A stretch of 27,017 bases of DNA from Hyphomicrobiales bacterium (lineage in GTDB: Bacteria; Pseudomonadota; Alphaproteobacteria; Rhizobiales; JAJFHC01): positions 1-27,017 of the forward strand of contig JAJFHC010000051.1 of the NCBI GenBank assembly GCA_021775835.1. Reading direction: 5' to 3'. The notes beneath the pieces were generated by a model. The model was not told the DNA's origin, searched no databases, and was given only the letters and a program-made list of their open reading frames with translations. A program made the position numbers and the translations under genes. Below are positions 14,427-22,825 of the stretch, in pieces (position 1 is the first letter of the stretch; each line of letters begins with the position of its first letter).

Positions 14427-15569
14427 ATGACAGACCGTCTCGGATCAATCGACGTCTTCCCGCCAGCGGGCCAGTATGTCTACATGGATGCGGCCTCTGT
14501 GGGGCTCAGCCATGCCAAGGGTGCCGCCGCGATATCTGACTGGCAACGCGCCTTGGCAGAACGAGGGACCGTCGCCTTTACGGAACAGGACGAAGTCGAC
14601 TGTCTGGATGGTCTCAACAATGCCACCGCCAGGCTCTTCAACGCCGGGGTTGACGATATTGCTACCGCGTCCAGCGAAACGGTGCTGATGTCCTCGCTGG
14701 CCTGGGCCGTCATGCCGCCGGCGGGGACCACCGTCGTTTCGACCGAAACGACCCATCCCAGCACGGTTTATCCCTGGATGCGCGTGGCGCAGCACACCGG
14801 TGCCGAGGTCCGCTGGGCCAAGGCCAATGAGCGGTTGTCCATCGACCCCGATGAACTCGAAGACCTGATCGACGACTCAACATCCGTCGTCTGTCTGTCG
14901 CATGTGGAATGGGGCACAGGACAGGTCTTCGATCTGAAAAGGTTCTCGGATGCCGCCCACAGGCACGGAGCAATCTGCGTCGTCGACGCCACCCAATCCG
15001 CCGGCCAGATACCCATCGATGTCAAGGCGAGTGGCGTGGATGCCGTGGCGACGTCGACCTACAAGTGGCTGTGCGGACCGTTCGGCACGGGCATGATGTA
15101 CGTATCGCCGGTACTCCAGTCCCTGAGTCCCGGCATTGTCGGCTGGCGGTCCCACAAGGACATGTGGGATTTTCAGGCGGACCGTCTTGAGTACACCGAC
15201 AGTGCGAAACGCTATGAGTTCGGAACGATGGCGTATGGAACCGCATTCGGGGCAACCGAGTCGTTGAACTATCTGCTCGACATTTCGATCGGGAGAATTG
15301 CGGAACACAATCGACGGCTATCCGGCCATTTGATCGAAGGGCTGGGAGACTTGGGCGCGATGGTACTGGGACCGGAAGACAGTGCCCAACGTTCGGCGAC
15401 CGTCGCCGCCCGGTTTCCAGGCAAAGACAGTGCCGATTTTGCAAGCACCCTCAAGCAGGCCGATGTGATCGCTTCATTGCGCCGTGATTTTATCCGCTTC
15501 TCGCCGCACCTCTACAATTCGATCGACGATATTGACCGGGGTTTAAGCGCGATGAGGGGAGCGCTCTGA
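14427..15569 (+). CDS. Class V aminotransferase, cysteine-desulfurase-like fold
   Basis: This 380-residue fold-type I PLP enzyme has the Schiff-base lysine K213 in STYKWLCGPFG, the pyridine-nitrogen aspartate D187 with Q190 in VVDATQSAG, and ETTHPSTVYPW (107-117) in the substrate-binding region. This is the NifS/SufS/isopenicillin-epimerase-like group, which includes desulfurases, kynureninase-like and aminotransferase enzymes. No cysteine-rich active loop of the SufS or IscS type is evident near the C-terminus, so sulfur transfer is doubtful. No suf or isc genes are nearby, which also argues for a catabolic role. ATG with TGAGG upstream. The gene is convergent with the LysR gene at 15648. 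Confidence 0.87.
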   Translation: MTDRLGSIDVFPPAGQYVYMDAASVGLSHAKGAAAISDWQRALAERGTVAFTEQDEVDCLDGLNNATARLFNAGVDDIATASSETVLMSSLAWAVMPPAGTTVVSTETTHPSTVYPWMRVAQHTGAEVRWAKANERLSIDPDELEDLIDDSTSVVCLSHVEWGTGQVFDLKRFSDAAHRHGAICVVDATQSAGQIPIDVKASGVDAVATSTYKWLCGPFGTGMMYVSPVLQSLSPGIVGWRSHKDMWDFQADRLEYTDSAKRYEFGTMAYGTAFGATESLNYLLDISIGRIAEHNRRLSGHLIEGLGDLGAMVLGPEDSAQRSATVAARFPGKDSADFASTLKQADVIASLRRDFIRFSPHLYNSIDDIDRGLSAMRGAL

Positions 15570-15647
15570 CTGTTGAACGCATGTGCATTTGAATTTCGGC
15601 GGCAGGGTCCACCGACCTTAACGTTGTCGCGAGCCCTTCGAAAAGAT

Positions 15648-16589
15648 TTATCGTTCTTGAGGTGTGTCACCGGGACCAAACGTGCCGGCGGCCCTGAGCA
15701 ACTCTTCTGATTTCACGGCGCTCGCCTTCAGCGACTCGATAAGTGTCTGGGCCAACAGCGAGACCGGCTTGTAGGACGATCGCATCAACGCGATATCGAA
15801 GGTTATGGCGGGCTGGAACAGGCGCCATTCCAACCCCTGGCCGGCGTAGTCGATGGCGGTGAGCGCATCGATGATCGCGATGCCGACACCCCGCATGACA
15901 AGTTCGCAGGCCACCTGGGTCGTGAATGTATCGACCCGTCGAACCGGACGGGCATCGCTGCCCTCCAGCGCTGTCTCGACGGTCAGCCGCCATTGATCGA
16001 AATTGGACAGGGTGATCAGGGTATGCGGCGCCAGATCCTTCGCAGCGACGACGGATGCCCGGGCCAGGGGGTGGTCCTGCTTCATCACACAGACCAGCGG
16101 GATGCTCATGATGTGCTCATGCTGAAGGCCCGGCGTGTCCGCCATCTTGAGGCCAACGCCAATGTCGACCTGGCCGGTGGATATCGCGTCGACAATCCAG
16201 CCTGAACTGCGGATCGGCAAGGAAAGGGAGACATTGGTATGTTCGTTGAGAAACGGTCCAAGCGTTTCAGGCAGCCAGCTGCGCGCCAGCAGGGGCATGG
16301 CGGCGACCGAAATCTCGCCGGCCGGGTGGTGTTTCAGGCCGGTGACGAAACGCGAAAGATGATCCAGCCCCCGGTAACTGCGTTCCACCTGGTCGTACAG
16401 GGTCGTGGCTTCAAGGGTCGGCAGCAGCCGGTTTCCGGTCCGCTCGAACAGTTTCAGTTCGATGTCTTCTTCCAGCAGCTTGAGATATTTGCTGACGGCC
16501 GGCTGGGAAATGTGCAGCCGCTGGCTTGCGGCCGTGACCGAGCCTGATTCCATAACAGCTTTGAAAATCTCAATCTGGCGGATGTTCAT
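15648..16589 (-). CDS. LysR-family regulator of the hydrolase/TRAP operon
   Basis: This 313-residue regulator has an N-terminal helix-turn-helix (SVTAASQRLHISQPAVSKYL, about residues 16-35) and a LysR substrate domain ending in a variable tail. It is transcribed away from the M24/TRAP operon across 126 bases, so it most likely controls that operon in response to the transported compound. ATG 16589 is chosen; an in-frame TTG six bases earlier is possible, and GAGAGG upstream could serve either. The tail is convergent with the class V aminotransferase gene, leaving a 78-base gap with no strong terminator. Its branch looks different from the LysR at 9673. Confidence 0.92.
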   Translation of the reverse strand: MNIRQIEIFKAVMESGSVTAASQRLHISQPAVSKYLKLLEEDIELKLFERTGNRLLPTLEATTLYDQVERSYRGLDHLSRFVTGLKHHPAGEISVAAMPLLARSWLPETLGPFLNEHTNVSLSLPIRSSGWIVDAISTGQVDIGVGLKMADTPGLQHEHIMSIPLVCVMKQDHPLARASVVAAKDLAPHTLITLSNFDQWRLTVETALEGSDARPVRRVDTFTTQVACELVMRGVGIAIIDALTAIDYAGQGLEWRLFQPAITFDIALMRSSYKPVSLLAQTLIESLKASAVKSEELLRAAGTFGPGDTPQER

Positions 16590-16715
16590 AGGCAATTTAC
16601 CTCTCGAACCACCATAACTAATTTTAAGAGCAGATGAAGATTTTCGTATTTGTGGCTATGTTGCCAACCCGTCATACTTCGCTTCCCGACGTCCCGGTCA
16701 AACAGGCGCACTTGC
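16590..16715. promoter_or_regulatory. Divergent promoter region, LysR and hydrolase/TRAP operon
   Basis: This is a 126-base AT-rich gap (about 16605-16660 is richest) between divergent starts. It must hold the promoters of both the LysR gene and the M24/TRAP operon. I see no clean operator palindrome; GAAGATTTTC (16636-16645) is a weak candidate. The call rests on gene arrangement. Confidence 0.5.
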
Positions 16716-17915
16716 ATGAGTATGACGAGCCAGCACTCCTCCCAGCCCTCTCAGGCCAAGGCGCCCGATTACGGTCTGCTGCCGGCGCCGCTCAGCGTCT
16801 ACCGGGAACGCCTGGCCTGGCTGCAGGGTGACCTGCGCCAACGCGGCCTGAAAGGTGCCCTGTTGTTCGATCCGGAAAACCTGTTCTGGCTGACGGGCTA
16901 TCAGACCATCGGGTATTTCACGTTTCACGCGACATTCATCGGGGTGGATACAGGACCGGTGATCATCGCCCGCATTGTCAACCGGGACCTGGCGCTGGCC
17001 TACGAGACCATCGCGGGCTTCGAAGCGATCGTTGATACGGCCGATCCGATTGAAATTCTGACCGGTTTTCTCCAGACAGCCGCCGGTGACGGGATAATCG
17101 GACTCGAGACCGGCAGCCGCAATCTTTCGGTCGCCGATCATGCCAGGCTCTGCAGTGCCGCCCCGTGCTCGTTCCAGGACTGGAACGGGGTAATCGAAAG
17201 CCGGCGCCCGGCCAAGGACACCTGGGAAATCGACTGCATGCAACGCGCCGCACGCGCAGCTGAGGCCGGTTTGCAGGCGGCCATCGACGAAGTGGCGCCG
17301 GGCAAGACCGAAAACGATATTGCCGCGGCCATGCATGACGCCAGCATTCGTGCGGGCAGTGAGTATCTCGGCCACGCCCCGTTGGTTGTCGCGGGCGAAA
17401 CCACAGCACTTTGTTTTGCAATGTGGCGCAGGCGCCAGATCGCACACGGCGACGTTGTTCTGCTGGAGGCTGCCGGGTGCGTCGACCGGATGCACGCTAT
17501 GTTGTCGCGTCCGGTCGTCGTCGGCAAACCGACCGACGAACACGTGGAAGCCGCCGATGCCTTGCAGGGCGTACTGGAATCCGCCATCGAGGCCATCCGC
17601 CCCGGCCTGACCGCCGGCGACGTCGACCGGCAGTGCCGCAGCGTCGTCGAAGAACGCGGACTCGGCAGCTTTTTCCGGCATCGCGCAGCCTACGGCATCG
17701 GCATCGGGTTTCCGCCCAATTGGTCGGAAGGCCACATCTACGCCATCCGCCCGGGCGACCCGTTGGTGCTGCGGCCCAACATGACCTTTCACGTCATCCC
17801 AACCCTTTTCAAAAAGTCCTTCGGCATGTGTTTCAGCGACAGCGTGCGCGTGACCGAAGACGGCTGCGAACTGCTGACCAATTTCCCCCGGCGCCTGTTC
17901 AGCGTCGGGGCTTGA
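16716..17915 (+). CDS. M24-family hydrolase resembling ectoine hydrolase DoeA/EutD
   Basis: This 399-residue protein has a creatinase-like N-terminal domain (about 25-165; FDPENLFWLTGYQT) and a pita-bread M24 domain (about 170-399). The two metal-binding aspartates of normal M24 peptidases are not there: the segment reads VVLLEAAGCVDRMHAMLSRP (E251, H260). This is the pattern I recall for ectoine hydrolase (DoeA/EutD), which opens the ectoine ring and is thought to work without the usual metals. GIGIGFPPNW (327-336), RPGDPLVLRPNMTFHV (345-360) also match that group. It is therefore probably not a peptidase but a hydrolase of a small cyclic amidine or amide. ATG 16716 is chosen over a TTG at 16650. 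It is first in an operon with dctPQM (41-base gap). Confidence 0.82.
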   Translation: MSMTSQHSSQPSQAKAPDYGLLPAPLSVYRERLAWLQGDLRQRGLKGALLFDPENLFWLTGYQTIGYFTFHATFIGVDTGPVIIARIVNRDLALAYETIAGFEAIVDTADPIEILTGFLQTAAGDGIIGLETGSRNLSVADHARLCSAAPCSFQDWNGVIESRRPAKDTWEIDCMQRAARAAEAGLQAAIDEVAPGKTENDIAAAMHDASIRAGSEYLGHAPLVVAGETTALCFAMWRRRQIAHGDVVLLEAAGCVDRMHAMLSRPVVVGKPTDEHVEAADALQGVLESAIEAIRPGLTAGDVDRQCRSVVEERGLGSFFRHRAAYGIGIGFPPNWSEGHIYAIRPGDPLVLRPNMTFHVIPTLFKKSFGMCFSDSVRVTEDGCELLTNFPRRLFSVGA

Positions 17916-17956
17916 TTCACTGAAGCCAACAGAAAACCAACAGAGGGAAGAAGCTC

Positions 17957-18958
17957 ATGACCAATCAGAACATTTCTCGCCGACGCGTACTGCAGACCGG
18001 AGCCATGGGATTTGCGACTGTTTCGCTGATACCCGGCGTGTCGCTTGCCGCGACCGCGTGGGACATGCCGAGCGCCTACGGTGCCGGCAACTTCATCTCG
18101 AAATCCTACGTCGCCTTTGCCGAGGACGTGAAGAAGCGCACCAATGGCGGCCTGGAAATAAAGGTGCATCCCGGTGGCTCCCTGTACAAGGGTTCGGACA
18201 TCCTGCGCGCCGTCCGGGAGGGCCAGGTGCCGATTGGCGCACGTTTCCTGGGCGCGCATACCAAGGAAGCGCCAATGCTGGGTCTCGACACGGTGCCTTT
18301 CCTGGCAACCAATCGCGCCCAGTCGAAGAAGCTTTACGACGTCTCCCGGGGCGAACTCGATGCGGCTCTCGCAGAACGCGGCCTGAAGTTGATCTTTGCG
18401 CCGGCCTGGCCACCGCAGGGCCTGTTCTCGAAAAAACCGGTTGCCAGGGTCGAGGACATGAAGGGCGTAAAATTCCGTGCCTACAACGCGTCGACCACGC
18501 GGCTTGCGGAACTCATGGGTTCCGTGCCAACCAAGACCGAAGCCAGTGAAATTGCCCAGGCCTTCTCCACCGGTGTCGCCGAAGCGATGATGGCATCGGG
18601 GGCAATCGGCCTCTGGCAGAAGATCTGGGACTATTGCGACTACTATTACGAGGTCAACGCGTGGCTACCCAAGTCCGGCGTGATCGTCAACGCCGACGCT
18701 TGGAAGGGTCTCGATGCCGCCACCCAGGGCGCCGTCATCGAAGCCGCTTCTGCCGCGGAATCTGCTGTCTGGGATGAGATGGAAGTCCAGAATGCCGGGT
18801 ACATCAAGACCATGAAGGAGAACGGTATGAAGGTGGAAGCACCGTCGGCAGAACTTCTCACCGGCCTCCAGGCGATTGGCGACAAGATGGCTGAAGAATG
18901 GGTCGCCTCCGCCGGTGACGCCGGCGCCAAGGTCATCGCAGCCTACCGCGCGGCCTGA
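17957..18958 (+). CDS. dctP: TRAP transporter substrate-binding protein (DctP family)
   Basis: This 333-residue periplasmic protein has a twin-arginine-type signal (SRRRVLQTGAMGF, residues 7-19; cleavage near 31). The DctP fold is supported by the conserved segment GVKFRAYNAST with R174, the arginine that normally binds a ligand carboxylate, and by the E-x-AQAFSTGVAEAMMASG stretch (about 195-215). Tryptophans and tyrosines at 219-236 could form an aromatic cage for a cationic or zwitterionic group, as in ectoine-binding TRAP proteins, but this is inference. Strong AGAGGGAAG site; 41 bases after the hydrolase gene and 14 before dctQ. It delivers ligand to the DctQM membrane complex. Confidence 0.93.
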   Translation: MTNQNISRRRVLQTGAMGFATVSLIPGVSLAATAWDMPSAYGAGNFISKSYVAFAEDVKKRTNGGLEIKVHPGGSLYKGSDILRAVREGQVPIGARFLGAHTKEAPMLGLDTVPFLATNRAQSKKLYDVSRGELDAALAERGLKLIFAPAWPPQGLFSKKPVARVEDMKGVKFRAYNASTTRLAELMGSVPTKTEASEIAQAFSTGVAEAMMASGAIGLWQKIWDYCDYYYEVNAWLPKSGVIVNADAWKGLDAATQGAVIEAASAAESAVWDEMEVQNAGYIKTMKENGMKVEAPSAELLTGLQAIGDKMAEEWVASAGDAGAKVIAAYRAA

Positions 18959-18972
18959 AACCGGATCCTGAC

Positions 18973-19518
18973 ATGAAACCCGCGCTCGCAGTTCTGGATC
19001 GCACACTCGACAGGCTCTACCTGTTGTGCGGTGTCATTGCTGCGGGCGCGATTGTCGTCATCGCGATACTGGTGGCGCTCAGCATCCTGTCCCGCCTGGC
19101 AGGGATCTATGTGGGCGGGCTGACCGAGGGCGCGGGCTATGCCATGGCTGCGGCAGGCACCTTCGGACTGGCCTACACGTTCGGTGCCGGCGGGCACATC
19201 CGGGTCGACCTGGTCCTGAACCTGCTGCCGGCGAAACCAAGAGCGGGCGTAGAACTGCTGGCGCTGGCTGTCACAACCGCGGTCATCGTCTTTCTTGCAT
19301 TCTATTTCCTGCGCATGGTGTCGATTTCATGGGAGTACGGCGACCTGAGCGACGGTTCGGACGAACTGCCCCTCTGGATACCGCAACTTCCCGCCGCAAT
19401 AGGTATTGCCATTTTTGCACTGGCTCTGTGCCATCATCTGACCCGGTATGTCCTGACCAGGGAAGTCACCTGGGTGTCCGGTGAACGCAATCTGCTCGAC
19501 GACGGCAAGGGAGATTGA
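18973..19518 (+). CDS. dctQ: TRAP transporter small membrane subunit (DctQ family)
   Basis: This 181-residue membrane protein has four hydrophobic segments (about 15-40, 52-75, 88-110 and 135-155), the normal DctQ plan. It pairs with DctM in the inner membrane. GAGGHIRVDLVLNLLP (about 75-90) is the usual conserved stretch after helix 2. It starts 14 bases after dctP with only a weak Shine-Dalgarno, and ends three bases before dctM, so translation of the three is probably linked. The C-terminal tail (TWVSGERNLLDDGKGD) is cytoplasmic and charged. Confidence 0.92.
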   Translation: MKPALAVLDRTLDRLYLLCGVIAAGAIVVIAILVALSILSRLAGIYVGGLTEGAGYAMAAAGTFGLAYTFGAGGHIRVDLVLNLLPAKPRAGVELLALAVTTAVIVFLAFYFLRMVSISWEYGDLSDGSDELPLWIPQLPAAIGIAIFALALCHHLTRYVLTREVTWVSGERNLLDDGKGD

Positions 19519-19521
19519 GCG

Positions 19522-20829
19522 ATGGATTCCGGTACGATGGCCCTCCTGTTCATGGTAATTCTGGTCGTGGTCCTGGCGCCGGGCGTGTGGATCGGTGCGG
19601 CACTGCTGGTTGTCGGTATCTTCGCCATGATGCTGGGGTCGCCGCGTCCAATCGGCCCGGCCATGGCGACCACGGTCTGGTCCCACATATCGCTCTGGGG
19701 GCTGGCCTCCTTGCCCCTATTCATCTGGATGGGTGAAATCCTGTGCCGGACACGATTGTCCGAGAACCTGTTCAACGGCCTGTCGCCTCTTTTTCGGCGT
19801 CTGCCTGGCGGGCTGCTGCACGTCAATGTCGTGGGTTGCACGGCGTTTTCGGCGATCTCGGGCTCCTCGGCAGCCACTTTGCTGACGGTCGGCAAGATCA
19901 CCATGCCCGAGCTCAAGCGACGCGGATATCCGGACGCCATGGTTGGCGGCACGCTCGCGGGCGCCGGCACGCTCGGGTTGCTGATCCCGCCGTCAATCAC
20001 CATGATCATCTACGGCATCATGGTCGAGGAATCGATCGCCAGGCTGTTCATGGCCGGCTTGTTGCCCGGCCTGATGCTGGCCGGCCTATTCGTGCTCTAC
20101 AACATCGGCTGGGGCGTCCTGACCGCCCAGGGCCGCGCCATGCGCGAAGACCCGGCAGACTGGCGGGAGAAACTTTCCGGACTGCTGGAATTGTTCCCGA
20201 TTGTCGCTCTCATCGTGGGGGTCATCGGGTCGATCTACGCCGGCATCGCCGCACCGACCGAAGCCGCGGTCCTGGGCGTGACCGGCGCTTTGATCCTCGC
20301 TGCTTTCCAGGGGTCTCTCACGCTCACGACCTTGTCTGAATCCCTGATGGGAACCGTCAAGACCACCGCAATGATCACCCTGCTCCTGGCCGGGTCCGCG
20401 TTCCTGACCCTGGCCATGGGGTTCACCGGGCTGCCACGCGCCCTGGCCGAATGGATTGGCGCCATGGAGTTGTCGGCAACCGCGCTCATCATCGCGTTGA
20501 TGGTGCTCTACATGCTTCTGGGGTGTTTTCTCGACGGCATCTCGATGATCGTCCTGACCATCGCGGTGGTGGAACCGCTTGTGCGCGCGGCCGGCATAGA
20601 CATGATCTGGTTCGGCGTGTTCGTGGTTCTGGTCGGCGAAATGGCCCTGATCACGCCGCCAATCGGTTTCAACCTTTTTCTGGTCCAGGGCATGACCGGA
20701 CGCGACATCGGTTTTGTCGCCCGGGCGGCCGCGCCGATGTTCGCGCTCATGATGCTCGGCGTCGCGATCCTGATTGCCTTCCCTGAAATCGCCTTGTGGT
20801 TGCCCGAGGCAATGAGTTCCCGGAACTGA
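19522..20829 (+). CDS. dctM: TRAP transporter large membrane subunit (DctM family)
   Basis: This 435-residue inner-membrane protein has about 12 hydrophobic segments. It contains the canonical DctM motifs SGSSAATLLTVGKITMPEL, GTLGLLIPPSITMIIYG and ITPPIGFNLFLVQ, which form the Na+- and substrate-binding helical hairpins. The protein moves ligand handed over by DctP, driven by a sodium gradient. ATG has AAGGGAG eight bases upstream and lies three bases after dctQ. It is the last gene before a strong terminator, closing the hydrolase-dctPQM operon. The length is normal for the family. Confidence 0.95.
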   Translation: MDSGTMALLFMVILVVVLAPGVWIGAALLVVGIFAMMLGSPRPIGPAMATTVWSHISLWGLASLPLFIWMGEILCRTRLSENLFNGLSPLFRRLPGGLLHVNVVGCTAFSAISGSSAATLLTVGKITMPELKRRGYPDAMVGGTLAGAGTLGLLIPPSITMIIYGIMVEESIARLFMAGLLPGLMLAGLFVLYNIGWGVLTAQGRAMREDPADWREKLSGLLELFPIVALIVGVIGSIYAGIAAPTEAAVLGVTGALILAAFQGSLTLTTLSESLMGTVKTTAMITLLLAGSAFLTLAMGFTGLPRALAEWIGAMELSATALIIALMVLYMLLGCFLDGISMIVLTIAVVEPLVRAAGIDMIWFGVFVVLVGEMALITPPIGFNLFLVQGMTGRDIGFVARAAAPMFALMMLGVAILIAFPEIALWLPEAMSSRN

Positions 20830-20833
20830 ACAC

Positions 20834-20877
20834 CGGCGTCCATCAACAGGCCTTGCGTCGATGGACGCCGTTTTGTT
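20834..20877 (+). terminator. Strong intrinsic terminator of the hydrolase/TRAP operon
   Basis: CGGCGTCCATC (20834-20844) pairs perfectly with GATGGACGCCG (20860-20870) over a 15-base loop, followed at once by TTTTGTT. It starts five bases after the dctM stop. The opposite strand has no T tract, so it serves the plus-strand operon. Confidence 0.88.
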
Positions 20878-20889
20878 CTGACTCTGCCT

Positions 20890-22422
20890 CTACTCGGACT
20901 TCATGGGTGGAAACCGGTATCGTTCCGCAGCGACCGTCCAGTCCATGTGGTTGCGCACATATTGCTGGCTGGCATCCGATGGTGGGTTGTAGTCCCAGTG
21001 TTCTCCGGCGCCGGCCTCCATGGCCGCATGCAACGCATGGCGGGATTTTTGCGTGACCATGACATTGGCCCGCAATTTTTCGCTGTCCCAGCGGTCAGCC
21101 ACTTCTGCCGCGAAGGCTTCAGCCGCCTCGCGGTAGGCAGGGTCGGCCGCCACGTTGTGTTTCTCAAGCGGGTCCTTTTCCAGGTCGTAGAGTTGCGGCG
21201 GATCAGGATCACAATGAATGTATTTCAGCGGACCGCGCCGGATCATGAACACCGGGTAGGGCGTCATCTCGGCGCAATACTCGCCTATCGCTTCGTCCAC
21301 CGGGTCTTCTTCACCACGGGCCAGGGGCATCAGGCTGCGCCCGTCTACCGGCTCGCCGAGGATTGTGTCATCACCACCGGCGATTTCGATGAATGTCGGC
21401 AGAAGATCGATCAATGAGCAGGCATTCCCCGCAGTACCGTTTTCGATGCCGGGTCCGGACATCACGAGCGGCACCCGTGCCGAATTCTCAAAGAAATTCA
21501 TCTTGTACCAAAGACCGCGTTCCCCCAGCATGTCGCCGTGATCGGCGGTCACCATGACAACGGTGTTGTCCAACTCGCCGATGTCTTCCAGGGTCTTGAC
21601 CAGTTCGCCGATCTTGCTGTCGAAATAGCTGACATTGGCCAGGTAGGCGCGACGGGCGCGGCGTACTTCTTCGTCGGTCAGAGGCACATAGCTGGCCTCG
21701 ATTCCATCCATGACACGGCGCGAAAACGGGTCCTGCTCCTCGGGCGACAGCACGTATTCCGGCATGTCGACGTCGTCGTCCGAGTAAAGATTCCAGAACT
21801 CGGGCTTGGCAACGTAGGGGTCGTGCGGGTGTATGAAACTGGCGATCATGGCAAACGGCGTTTGGTCGCCCGTGGCGCGGTCCCGTGCCCGGTCGATCAG
21901 CCAGCGGCGCGCGGCAAAACCAACCTCGTCGTCATAGTCGGTCTGGAATGTGGCAACCGCCATGCCGCTTTCCTTGACCGTCTGCATGTTGTGATACCAT
22001 TTGTCGATCCGCTCGTCCGGGGCTTCCCAGTCCGGGGTCCAGGCGAAATCGGATGGGTAAATGTCTGTCGTCACGCGGTCCTGAAACCCGTGTTTCTGGT
22101 CCGGGCCGACGAAGTGCATCTTGCCGGAAAGACAGGTGCGGTATCCGAGCGCCTTGAGATAGTGCGCGAAGGTTGGAACCGTTGCGCGGAATTCAGCGGC
22201 ATTGTCCCAGGCCGCGATCCGGCTGATCAACTGCCCTGACATGAAGGCAAAGCGCGAAGGCGCACAAAGCGGTGAGTTGCAATAGGCCGCATCGAAACGC
22301 ATGCCTTTAGCGGCTAAAGCGTCAAGATGGGGTGTTTTGGCGGTTTTGTGTCCGTAGGCACCGGTGAAATGCGGTGCAAGCTGATCGGCCATGATCAGCA
22401 CGATGTTAGGCTGACGTGTCAT
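20890..22422 (-). CDS. betC: Choline-sulfatase (BetC-type sulfatase)
   Basis: This 510-residue sulfatase is close to the length of the Sinorhizobium BetC enzyme. The formylglycine signature C53-A-P-S-R57 lies in NSPLCAPSRFAF; NIVLIMADQ carries the first metal ligand (D13), and TADHGDMLGERG and the KMHF region are further active-site parts. The C-terminal block with YVRNHMDW and RYRFPP is typical of choline-sulfatases. It releases choline and sulfate from choline-O-sulfate in the cytoplasm. ATG 22422 with AAGGAA upstream is chosen over an upstream extension of 42 codons. No betA, betB or betI is adjacent. An anaerobic or FGE-type maturase must act in trans. It is convergent with the TRAP operon. 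Confidence 0.88.
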   Translation of the reverse strand: MTRQPNIVLIMADQLAPHFTGAYGHKTAKTPHLDALAAKGMRFDAAYCNSPLCAPSRFAFMSGQLISRIAAWDNAAEFRATVPTFAHYLKALGYRTCLSGKMHFVGPDQKHGFQDRVTTDIYPSDFAWTPDWEAPDERIDKWYHNMQTVKESGMAVATFQTDYDDEVGFAARRWLIDRARDRATGDQTPFAMIASFIHPHDPYVAKPEFWNLYSDDDVDMPEYVLSPEEQDPFSRRVMDGIEASYVPLTDEEVRRARRAYLANVSYFDSKIGELVKTLEDIGELDNTVVMVTADHGDMLGERGLWYKMNFFENSARVPLVMSGPGIENGTAGNACSLIDLLPTFIEIAGGDDTILGEPVDGRSLMPLARGEEDPVDEAIGEYCAEMTPYPVFMIRRGPLKYIHCDPDPPQLYDLEKDPLEKHNVAADPAYREAAEAFAAEVADRWDSEKLRANVMVTQKSRHALHAAMEAGAGEHWDYNPPSDASQQYVRNHMDWTVAAERYRFPPMKSE

Positions 22423-22825
22423 TTTCCATATTCCTTGAATTACGATGAGAGGTCGAATTCGCAGCAATACGGAGGCGGTTGCCACGCAACCGGCTTGATT
22501 CTTTTTAGTGTGAAAGTTCTCGTCCCCATGACGAGCGCACGTTAACACGAATTACGGAATGTGAGGCAACAATGACAAACCTGAATGCGAAGATATTTTC
22601 AGGCTGGAGGTCCCCGAAATCTGTCAACGGGCCTATGTGTTCGGATAACGCGCAGCCGGTTTTGACTCGAACCGGGCTTGGCTGTTTCCTTTTCGTGGCT
22701 CGTTGTGATGGTTCTCTATACAAACTGGACTTTGGCGCGGCCCAAAACCTGTGTACCCTGATCTGTCTCGGCCACACGTCGCAGCGACATGCTTGGCAAG
22801 AGATTTGCTAATCCGAGGAAGTGGC
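22423..22825. other. Divergent intergenic region with no supported gene
   Basis: This 403-base region separates the divergent sulfatase and SET-domain genes and should hold both promoters. An open frame at 22572-22811 (79 codons, with a GTGAGG-like site) exists, but its protein matches nothing known and has no clear domain, so I leave it out. Composition drops toward AT from here through the SET gene. Confidence 0.5.

Noticed and set aside
14427..15569. IscS/SufS cysteine desulfurase
   Set aside because: The fold and PLP residues fit, but there is no clear active-site cysteine loop and no suf or isc neighbour.
16698..17792. Long open frame of 364 codons on the minus strand
   Set aside because: It is antisense to the M24 hydrolase gene, has no recognisable domain, and arises from the GC-rich codon pattern of the real gene.
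22572..22811. 79-codon open frame before the SET-domain gene
   Set aside because: It has a weak ribosome site only, no recognisable domain, and lies in a region that should hold two divergent promoters.
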